This document shows positions 37,950-48,383 of a DNA stretch of 64,000 nt, one piece after another (positions within the stretch are counted from its first letter, which is position 1; each line of letters begins with the position of its first letter). The notes beneath the pieces are model-generated. The model searched no databases and was not told where the DNA came from. It worked only from the letters and a program-made list of their open reading frames with translations. Source of the DNA: Sycobia sp. Sy_11 (taxonomy: Eukaryota; Arthropoda; Insecta; Hymenoptera; Epichrysomallidae). A program made the position numbers and the translations under genes. Location of the stretch: NCBI GenBank assembly GCA_018907035.1, contig JACCIC010000002.1, forward strand, positions 3,171,001-3,235,000, in the 5' to 3' direction.

Positions 37950-40900
37950 ATATCCCTGTCTCTTTGTCACCCTTTTCGAGATGCTTTTTCGGAAGAAGCG
38001 CGCGAGCCTCACCGTGGAGCCTCATTCGCGAAATTGGAAAACGATTTGTCATCGCGCATTTCCCGGGTTTATTATATCATTGGCATTCGACGAAGGAGAA
38101 ATTGTTTTTGATCCAGCGTCGCTTTTTTATTGTGCACGCCTTGTCGTTTCGCGAGCCCTCGAGAAAAATTGGATAAAAGACAAAGACAGTGACAATTTTC
38201 GAAGAAAGGAGTTAATTTCCTTGTGGCGGTTTGGAGATAGGGTTTTAGAAAATATCGAATTCGCGAAAAGGCAGATTTTTTTCCAGAAATTGAATTCGAC
38301 TAGTTGAGTTAATGTTTTCTTATTTTTGCGCTCTTATTATTAATATAATTATGGATTGATTCAATGAAGGGGGTGATCAATAATATACAGGTGACTCACA
38401 TTTGCTACACTGTACACTGGAAAAACATTTTGCAGATTTAAATAAATGTTTTTTTTTTTTAATTAAATAAATGTTTTATCGGTATGCCGTTACTGCATAT
38501 GAAATTACTGTAGTATTTTAACTTATTAGGCAGGGATTGTCGTAATCTTGAAATATGTTAGCGACGAAGCTTACACTATATATTATATGCCAATTAAGAA
38601 TAATTATATTGACATATTTTTCCATCACTTTTATTTTATATATATAATTCTATATTATATTTGTATTGTACGAAATGCAACGCAACGCAATTTCAAATTA
38701 AATCACTCTGCTGTTCAAACTTTACATATAATTAGAAATGTTAGAGGTCTCTTTTACAGTAGAAGGCAGAGTCAAGCGTTATGCAAGTCGCACGGCAAAA
38801 GTGGGTCCACCTGACGAGAAATTTTGGAACATTTTTTATTTTTAACAAATGAGATATTAAAATTAATTATGTGCGTATCAAATTAGATTTAAGATGCTTT
38901 TCAGAAAATGAATTTACTAAATTTTAATTTCTTATTTACTCTTTTTATATAATTAATAATTCTTTTTTATTTAAAAAAGTATCTTTTCAACTAAGTCAGT
39001 TCATAGATTTAAATGTATATTTTTTATAATGAACAACAGTTTGTTTTAAACAAATATTTGGTTATTTCAATTTGAACAAAAGTATTTATTTAAAATGACC
39101 AAATTTTGTTTTCAGTTTATAAACTACCAAAAGTAATTCGGTTTCCACGTGATAAAATATGTGTCATTGTTACAACCATCTGATTTACACTACAGGATCA
39201 GAAAATATTGTAACTACTTGAAGATTTGAAATTTTCTAACTCAATAAAACGTTTATTAAACGTTTATTAAATTTTTACTTTTGAATTTATTCTAAATTTC
39301 TCTGCAAACCCTTGTCAATATGTAATACTACTCAGTTTGAAAAAACTACTCTTCTGTTTTATTATTTTATGAAAAATTATAACAAGAACATAATTAGTAT
39401 TTATATTACATTATACTTCTTTTATGTAAATAATGTGCCTTCGAGATTTCTGCTTACTTACTAAGAACCTCAAGTCATAAAAGGAAAAGTGGTAAAGAAG
39501 TAATGAAGTAAATTGTTCGATGTACAGATGCCAACGAAATGGATCATTCATTGGTGTTATATATGAAAATGTCTTTTAATAAGAACAATTTACTGTGAAT
39601 TAAATGAATTAATATTGAAAATTAAATAGTGACTTAGATAGTGAAGTACAAATTTACTCGATTAGGAATAATTATTTATTGGTTATAACCGTTGTTGAAA
39701 TTTGGCATTTAGTGTGCTTATGAACCATGTAAGCTTTCTAAGATGATTTTTAATAAATTATTATTCCGATAATTTGCTGATCAACGAATCAGAAATTATT
39801 GTATCAATATCCCACTACGCGCCAAACGAAATCATAATAAAATCTTTGATTTCATATTTGATCGGATGAGGCAGTGAGAGCGCGATTTTGAAATTCGGTT
39901 TTAAAGCGTAGACGTAGAGAATATGACGCTAGGGGAAGGAAGGATTGATGCAAATTTGATACCTCGTTCTCTTGTGGATCCAGGAAGAGTCGGATATCTG
40001 AGGGAGATTTAGAACTTTTGTTTAAATTTTGGAACGAGTTAGCCAGGCGCCATTTTAACAAGATCCGGTTTGCGATCCAATCAGTCGACGATCAATATGT
40101 ACTAGAACTACAGGAGCGGCGTTTTCAGATTTGAAATTAGGAACTTTGATCGATATTCGATTAAAGTTGTTACAGTACTCGAGTCTAGTTGTCAGTTAAG
40201 CAATGAGCTCGTTGATTTAAGTTTATGTAGTTTATTAATACTTTCTGCTTTTGCGGTGTAAATTTGCCTTAAAGTAAAATCATTCTAATACGGATAAAAC
40301 GTAATTTAATTTAATATAACAATTCTAATAACTGAATACGATAGCCATATATCTAAAAATTAAAAAACAATATTCTGTTCTTATTTTTAGGAATTTAGAT
40401 AATGGATTCTCATAGAAAGTGATTTAAAAACGAAAATTAAAAATAAAGTCTGAATATAAATAAAATCTCGCACCTTTCAGTATTTAGATTCGGATATTCG
40501 TGGTTTATAAAATAATTATTGAATTATACGATTCCAATGATTCTTAAACACAGTCTTACCATCGACATAAAAAATTATATTCACACACACACACACGCAC
40601 GCACGCGCGCGCGCGTACGCACACATTGAACATTCATATTTGAAATTTAATCTAGAAATTGTAAGGTAAACCTGAAACCTTTACTCAATTATATATTTAC
40701 ATTCTGTCTGATCGGAAACAGATGGAAATTGATCCATTTAAGTTTTTATGGTACAGTAGGACTTGGTACAGTAATATTCGATGGACTGTGCACCTTCATA
40801 AAGAAGAATCATAAAGCACAATGAATAAGTGTACATTAGGTTGAATTAAGATTAAGTAAAATATCTTTATTTTAAATTAATTTTAATTGAATCCATCTCC

Positions 40901-41762
40901 TATCAAATATGCCTTGTAGTGTTGGACTTGTGTAAGAGCCAACCATTAGTCAGTTAACTATTCTATTAATATATCTAGATTTAACGAATCTAAAAAAGCT
41001 GATTCCAAGCGATTTATATTAATTATTGAAAAACTTTACGAATCGCTTAATTAAGATTATATTAATTTTTATTTTAATGATAAATTGAAAACGTGAGCTA
41101 CATTGTGCCATTGTCGATATCAAAGTAAATTTCTGTTGTTCACATTGCAACGACGTAAGAAAATTACTTCGACTAATTAAGGGATAAAAGAAACATCACC
41201 ACTAATCTAATTCTCTTTCACCTCCTCAGTTGCAAATGCAATCGTGTCTTAGTTTCGCAATGAGGCACAAAAAAATTGGGATAAACATTAAGCGTTGATT
41301 TTATGGCGCGGCAAAACAATTATAAGGGCCAAATAGGGATTGTCAGCCTCTGTCAGCCGTATAGAAATTTCGTCCATGAACCGACTCGCTGGCCACGTCT
41401 TCCCGGAGAACGAGCCAGAGTCGAGACCAGAGCCCACCCCCCACCCCCACCCCCTCGCTCTATGGAACTCGCTCGCTCCCTTATCTATTTACGAGCGCCT
41501 CTTCCACCCCCCCCTTCACCCACCGCTCGATCTCTCGGTATTTTTCTCCCCTGTATTTTAGTGCGGCCCTCTGCGATTCCTCCAGCGCTCTTCGCTTCCC
41601 CTCTCTTACTCTCTTTCTCAGTCTAGCTCTTGCTACCCTCGCTCACGCACCTCACTGCCTCTCTGTCTTTTCCTCTCCTGGTGCTTTTATGTTTCCTACA
41701 CCAGGCAGCGTCATAAAGTCAGCGAAGCGCACGGGACGACCGGCAGCGGCAGCAGTGGCAGC

Positions 41763-41767
<5 letters not shown>

Positions 41768-41796
<29 letters not shown>
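41768..41796. repeat. (CT)n microsatellite
   Basis: Fourteen CT units in the 41.4-42.2 kb CpG-rich island. Confidence 0.95.
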
Positions 41797-41799
<3 letters not shown>

Positions 41800-42099
41800 C
41801 GGCGCGGGTGCAGAGCGCGCAGGGGGCGGAAGGCGAAGTGACGGTGGGTGGGGGAGGGAGGAATGGTTCTTTCCCCCGCTCCGGTGCCGCTGCCGCCGCG
41901 CGACGAGTAGTAGGTGCGGGTGGTGGAGGGGGCTGCGAGCGGAAGAGGTCGGGACCCTGGGATATTTCATTATCGTTCCTCTGGCTGCACGTCGAGGAGA
42001 AGGCGGCGCGGCGGACTTTCCTCCCCCTCGTTTCACCCTTCTCCCCCTTCTTTGTTCTCTCTGACTTTCGACTTCTTGCCGCGCTCGCGAGTCTGAGCA

Positions 42100-42102
<3 letters not shown>

Positions 42103-42154
<52 letters not shown>
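42103..42154. repeat. (TA)n microsatellite
   Basis: About 26 AT units at the edge of the island. Confidence 0.97.
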
Positions 42155-42156
<2 letters not shown>

Positions 42157-43952
42157 CGGGCTGAGGAAGAGGACGCGGTGGTCGCGGGGGTGAAGGGAGA
42201 GGGGTTATCCAGAGGAGAAGCGCAGAGAGGACTGTTATGTCAATGAGATAAGTTTACACACTACCATATTGATTCAATGAAAGTCGGCCCTCCGCGTAAA
42301 AGACTCGGGATATGCCGGTGAGCTGTGTGGATGTATACGTGGATATATTAGAAGCCCTGTGTTCCGCCTCGAGTGATGAAATGGAGCTTTGGGGGAAAAA
42401 TTGTTGACATTGTATCTCCTTTCTTTTTTTTTTTATAACGTATGCTCGTATCGCTTTGTTACAAGAAATTTGTTAGCAGATACGACGAAAACTTTGCGTG
42501 CTTAATTAATTGTATTTTTATATAGGTAGAATGGCAATTCAGTCTGATTGTTACATTGATATATTTAATATGCAAAAGGATCTCTTATGAATTTGAAATT
42601 TTTTCAATGTATTTATATACAGGTAGATACATGTAATATTCATTTGAATTTTTTTGAATATACCTTATTTGTTCAGTAATGATAAGCATATATTTCTGTC
42701 TTACTCTGTAAATTTGAATCACTTATGGAATGCATAATCACATGCCCTGATTAATAATGAGGAGTTCATGAGAAATTTCAGTTTCTAATGTACTCTTTGG
42801 ATTGTCAGCTGCTTCCCCACGACGTTTTGTCCAAATTCATCAATTCGTAAATAATTAAATGTCTCTACCGTGCTTATATCTATGTTATTGTTTTACGAGT
42901 TCTTTTATATTAATCTTGAAAATTAAACGGAAAGTTTGGAAAGACGAAAAAATCCCGCTTTTCTTTCGTCATTAATCAAGCTTTTATGGTAACAGAAGCT
43001 ATGAAATCGAGAAGGAATCGAATCTGAAATAATTATAAATCGCATGCCAACGTGAAATTTTGATCCGAATGATGCATCTTCCGGATAAATACTATTGTCC
43101 CGACCTAGGGATTACTTCTAACGACATATTGGAGATTTATTAATTAATTGTTAAATCTTATTAATAAATTGCTTTTTTGAATGAATGCGTTCTGCATTTA
43201 ATGTTCAACTGAATATACGCTTATGAAAAAACCTTGAACAGTTTATTGGTCGTGCGTAAAATGATTTACTCGTGGTTTCGACAGAATAATTTAAGCTTAT
43301 CTTATTACATTTGCATTATATTAGGGTATATAATTCTGTTGAACGACAGTAATTACATATTAAACAGCTATATGTCTTTCAAATTTTACTTCATACCCTA
43401 TCTAAACACTAGTATTTGATGTATTTCTTATATAATTAAACCAAATTGAAAAAACAGTGCTTCGAAATAAAAACTAAAGAAGTAACGCTATAGAAGACTT
43501 ATAATATAATTATAAATTTTCTGCACAGCGCCAGCAAGAGATAAGATAACTTTCTAATCCTTATACGCAATTTCTGTTTAGATATAGCAAGTGCACGATT
43601 AAGCTGTGGTACCCTATAATAATCTTTTTCGCGAAAAATTTTTCACACCGATAAAATCATTCCTCCCCGATGTGTTTTTGGTACGTGCGTGGCTGCTCTA
43701 AAGATTTTTTCGCCGTTGGCTTCCCTGTGCATAATCCCGATCCCCAAACCCACCAGCGTATACTTCGCGTCCAATTTGCATGAGAGTCAGCAGCAAGAAC
43801 ACTTTACAATTCATTCCTGCGCTGCACTAGACTCCAGTAGATCCTGGCCCCGCCTCTTTCCCACCTACATCGTCGGAATTCGAAGAACGAAGAAAGACTG
43901 AATAGTTATTGCTTTCTATATAGATTGGCGAGCCGCCCGCGATGAAAGTTAA

Positions 43953-43970
43953 CAGCAGCAGCAGCAGCAG
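43953..43970. repeat. (CAG)n trinucleotide run
   Basis: Six CAG units. Confidence 0.93.
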
Positions 43971-44372
43971 CTATAGCCCGTCCAGGAATATCCCCGATAT
44001 AACCCCAGCACAAGGCAGATTCTAGTTAGTAATACCGCAGATGAACTCACATATGTAATAAGTCCCTAGATCCGAGTGGGATTTCCCTATAATTACCGCA
44101 TGTCCATCATATATTATTTAATACCCTATTGAATCTAATTATATATACTTAGAACATAGGATTTTCTAGACATGATCATACTTAGCTGAATGAAGGAGAG
44201 GAAAAAATAGGAAGTTCTATTTACAATCTACTTAAATATTCTTTTTTTTTCCTTACAGAGGGATAAGTTAGGATTTCCTAGCTAGGATCTGAAAAAATAT
44301 CTCATGATCTGCGCTTCGTGTTCAATCGAGTTGTTATTTGTATATATTCATGGATTATTGTCATATGTAATT

Positions 44373-44460
44373 TCTGCAATAGTGGATAATGCGTTAACTT
44401 CAAACTAGTGAGTCCTCGATTTGAATCCGGGTCAGGTCAAATAATTTTTTGTAATGTACT
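44373..44460 (+). repeat. tRNA-like SINE remnant or tRNA pseudogene
   Basis: TAGTGGATAATGCG (from 44380) resembles a Pol III A box and GATTTGAATCC (44418-44428) resembles a B box at normal spacing. GGGTC follows and then a T-rich tail. The anticodon arm is imperfect and U33 is missing, so this is not a functional tRNA. Confidence 0.45.
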
Positions 44461-44486
44461 TGTAATGTAGAAATATGATATTTTAT

Positions 44487-44493
<7 letters not shown>

Positions 44494-44534
<41 letters not shown>
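44494..44534. repeat. (TA)n microsatellite
   Basis: About 20 AT units just after the tRNA-like remnant, possibly grown from its tail. Confidence 0.95.
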
Positions 44535-44536
<2 letters not shown>

Positions 44537-46047
44537 AAATAATCTTAGGGCATTAACAATATCATATAACAGACAAAATAAAGTAAAATCTTAAAAGCCA
44601 GAAAATAATTTAAATTATTAAAATTTTTGTTTTTTATTAAATACGAGTACATGATTCGTATTTCAATTTTCCATATACTAATTTTACTTTTTAAGTAACA
44701 TTCTGTTCGCGCATATACGTTTTCTCCATGTGCTTTTACGGAAAGATAACATTTTGCACGGTGTGGTGTGTTTCATTATGGCGATTCGGCTGACTACAGC
44801 GGGAGAAATGTATTTGCTCGAAAAGCTTCTATATATTCATACGTATTTTTAACGGTAATTCGGTAATTCCTGGAAAACGCATTTCGCCAAAAGCTGATCA
44901 GAATTAAATTCCACGTAGGCGGGCATTTTGTAATAAAAATGTAGCTTCAAGTAGACACGATTCGTTTTAGCCTCGAGTTTTTGTTCCACGTAGCGTAGCG
45001 GCGCGGCGTCCGTCACCCTTTCAAAGGGTGCAGAAACGTCTGCGACTCCGCGCCTCGAATTCCGAGGATATTTTCAGCGTTGCGCGTCGATATTTTTTTT
45101 CTGCCGTTCGCCAAGCATTGGCAGCGGCGATACAATACGATTGTAGATCCATTGATAGCAGCAGCGCAGTTCGTCTATGTGTGTGTTGTGCTTGTGTGCC
45201 GGTATTTTTTGTTTTGCGAAGTAAAAGGTATGCCTCCTGTAGCTTCATTTGAGGCGAAGAAAAGTTCAATAAAGTTATAATAGTACGGGCTCGTAAGTGT
45301 AGAATTTAAGGTTCTTCGTCCTTATCTTTGGAAAATGTTTATGTAAATGTAATTAATAGATGTATAACCATAAGTAATGTATTTCAGATGGATTTTGGCT
45401 TTCTTAATCTGGTTAAAATAAATTTTCTTCATTTACTATGCAAACAATATTTTTAGCATATATAACATTTTTCTAATTACCTAAATATTAATAATGAAAA
45501 TACCGAAAAATAATATTTATTTATAAAAGTTAATTGATTGAATACAGAACTTTTTTTAAAATCTAATGGTCTTAGTAAAATCAACCAACTTTGAAGTATA
45601 AGTAAATACAAGATTTTGAATTCTAAATTTCAGTTGAATTTCAGAAGTATAAATATTTATATTTTCACATTACTCACATCTTTAATGTAAGTACTACTTT
45701 ATTTTCGAATTTATTTTGAATGTGCCTCTAAGTTGGAAATAAAGGGCAGTTGGTTTTTCTGTTACCTGTACGATTACTTTCCAGTAAGGCGAAGTAGCTA
45801 GATATTTTTATGATATATCGCCGTAAAAAAGTGTGTTTTTTAATTAATTTTGCAACATAGAATTCTTACATAACTCTTGGCTTTACATTTCGAAATTATT
45901 CAGATCAACGTACAGCTGCGTGCTCATGAATGTAGCTGCCTGGATTCATACGCGAGTATAACAATTTTATTAGGTCTTAGGAATATCATGGAAAGCGGAA
46001 AGTTTGTCCAACGAGTATCGGTATTGGTATGAATTGAATTTTATTTT

Positions 46048-46228
46048 AAATTAATAAATATTTTTATCGGTCTTATTTTTAATGTTTAATCTAGTTTATT
46101 TTTAGGAATAAGTTTTATTCCAGATTCTTCGAGGGTGATCATAAACAAGGAGAGTCTAACTGTCATTATTTTACTATAATATATTATAGTATAAAGGCTG
46201 TGAAACCGATAGAAATATTTATTAATTT
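46048..46228. mobile_element. Palindromic element (MITE-like), copy D
   Basis: Ends AAATTAATAAATATTTTTAT and its complement ...GATAGAAATATTTATTAATTT bracket about 180 bp. The segment 46121-46150 is the reverse complement of 25237-25266 in copy C with 28 of 30 bases identical. Part of the left arm is lost. Confidence 0.7.
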
Positions 46229-47814
46229 CATATCATTCTACATTTTCTGTAAGATTTATATGACTTAAAAAAAAAAACAAAGAAATATATCAGACAAATA
46301 AATACAGTCTTCAAGTAAAAAGTAGTTATTATTGATAATATTCGAATATGCTAATGCTTTCTTCGAACTTGTGTATAGCCCAAGTCCGAACTCCAATATC
46401 GATCAAGGTTAAAAATTAACTGCTTAGATGGATTTAAAAGTAATCCCAAGCGCTATTTAAAGTTTGAAAAATTTAGGGCTGTAATTTGAATTATGCACGT
46501 AACTTAGCCAAAAAAATATAAATTATTTTCCAAGCGAAGTAAAACAGCATCGCGAAGCCATAATTATATTGCGTACGGTTGTAATTGTACACTCTAAGCT
46601 AATGTACAGTCCAAGGAAACCCCAGTATTTTAAGCGATGTAATATGTTAGATAACATCATTATGTAGTACAATCGACCGTAGAACTAGAATGTACACCCT
46701 GCTAATAATGACTTGAAACCACGTGGTCATAGCGTGGGAAATAGGATCGAAAGTCTGAATTTATTTAGAAGCTGAGCTGAAGAATCCATGAGGTCGCAAT
46801 TTAAGCAATAACACTTCAGCGCATGTTACACAAAATACAAATGAAATATGTAGAAACCAGAAATGTGTTGCATTACCAAGCGATATGTTTAAATATTATC
46901 CCAATTAGTTGAATTAGGATAGAATACGTGCTAGGATAGGATTCCCGAAATCCAAACTGTTGATAATTGAAGATCTGCTTTTCCTTTACAAAGTTCGATA
47001 TTTGACTACAATGCAAAGTCATTAAAAATTACAAAGCACCATATAGAATGGTAATAGGGCAAATGTTCGAAAGACTTTTAGCATTCTTAATTTTTAACTA
47101 TGGGGGAATATCAAAGATAACATAAAAGACTTGAGTACTATAGGTAGACAATCTTTTAAGTAATAAAACGTAATATTATATGACCGCTCAAAAAGAGAAA
47201 GAGGGAGGGAGAGAGCGCAACAGAGAACTCAGAGGCATCAACTTTGATGACAACGAGACGTATCACGGTACAGAAATAAAACGAAGTAAACAAACATTCC
47301 TCATTTTTTGCGAACTTTGAAAACAAACTTAATTGCCCAAAGTATTTGCTCTGTTTAGCACCCGACGCCCGTGCGCGAGAATCCAGGGATGCACTCGTTC
47401 CAGACACACGGATCCGTGTCCGACCGTGGAATCTTATATGGGAAAAAATGCCGCGAGTCCACATTCGGAAGAGAGTGGGAAGGCGTTTAATTCGAGCCTT
47501 CTCTAGCTGAAGGTGTCAATATCAGTGAGAATTATTTCCCAGGTAGAGCAGATCGTGCCTCCCGTCAAAGGACACAAACTTCCAACTCCTTCTCCCTTCC
47601 CTCCCTCTCTCTTTCACCCTCTCTCGCCGAATACTTCATCCTCTACATCCTCCCCCCGTCCTTTCCCCTTCAAAGTCCGCGTTTTTCAAGTATATTATAT
47701 ATACGCGGACTTATAAAAAAAAAGTGTGCGTCGTCGACGACAAAGCGCCCCCCATCCACCGCCACCACCACGTCTCCTCCTTCTCCCCCCATCTTCCTCT
47801 CTATATTTACGTAC

Positions 47815-48033
47815 CGGGTATCGATTTGCCGAGATCGAGGTACTCCCGTACCGAGGGGCTGAGGAATCCGGGCGGCACCACCGGCGCCTCGTTCGTCGGA
47901 TTGTTACGCTCGCCCACCTCGTCCTCGTAGTAGTAGTCCTCCTCCTCCGGGTCCAGGGGCTTGGCGCGCTTCGAGATCCTGCCGTTTCCGCCATCCCCGC
48001 TGCCGCCTTCGGTGCTGCCCTCCTGCAGACCAC
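47815..48033 (-). CDS. CPAP1-family chitin-binding protein, upstream coding exon (acidic linker)
   Basis: This is an internal exon of the same gene, 219 nt long. It has an acceptor (tttccag) just above 48033 and a GTACGT donor at 47814 downward. It starts with two bases and ends with one base of split codons, and the trailing G joins GT of the next exon to make Gly. It encodes a low-complexity linker before the chitin-binding domain: a Gly/Ser/Glu-rich start, a dibasic ISKRAK stretch, an acidic tyrosine cluster (DPEEEDYYYEDE), then a Pro-rich part and the sequence SVREYLDLGKSIPG that leads into the domain. The linker has no cysteine. The acidic tyrosines would suit tyrosine sulfation in the secretory pathway (inference only). 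The frame stays open upstream of the acceptor, but that extension looks like intron (no signal peptide, no family resemblance). At least one 5' exon with the start codon and signal peptide is therefore missing from this annotation. Confidence 0.85.
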
Positions 48034-48332
48034 CTGGAAAACGACCAATCAAGGGTATCAGTTTACCGTTAGGCACCTCGTTGCTTTGACATTTAAGGGG
48101 TTCCTCCGTTTCTTTACTTTTCTTTTGGTGGGTTTGGGTTTCCCCCATCTTTTTTTTGCCACTTTTTTTTAAAGAGGAGATAGGGTTACGGGTCAGGGAA
48201 TATTCGTTAAGCTTTGATATATATAGTTTGGTGGACAGATCAGAGAAAGGTGAACGACAAAGGGGTACTTTTGTATATAGGTTTGAAACGTTATAGCTTG
48301 GGAATGTGGAGCTAGACTGGGGGATGAGGATA

Positions 48333-48334
<2 letters not shown>

Positions 48335-48379
<45 letters not shown>
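48335..48379. repeat. (TA)n microsatellite
   Basis: About 22 AT units, 300 bases upstream of the linker exon. Confidence 0.97.

Positions 48380-48383
<4 letters not shown>

Larger units (their letters stand above)
24751..47814 (-). other. Giant intron of the CPAP1-family gene (about 23 kb)
   Basis: The intron lies between the two recognised exons of the minus-strand gene, with donor GTACGT and acceptor TTTTTTTTCAG. It contains no exon I can support on either strand. It holds two copies of a palindromic inverted-repeat element (25161-25480 and 46048-46228), a tRNA-like SINE remnant (44373-44460), at least a dozen long dinucleotide tracts, CAG runs (32932-32955 and 43953-43970) and CpG-rich patches (25750-26560, 30880-31150, 37270-38150, 41380-42210). 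These patches could be regulatory, or they could be first exons or promoters of nested transcripts. Nothing in the sequence decides between these. Confidence 0.85.

Noticed and set aside
37278..38307. Overlapping 277- and 221-codon frames as genes
   Set aside because: GC-rich, stop-poor sequence with CT tracts; two competing frames and no domain.
48034..48148. Extending the linker exon upstream to an in-frame ATG at 48148
   Set aside because: The extension has no signal peptide or family resemblance and crosses a good polypyrimidine-AG acceptor at 48034.
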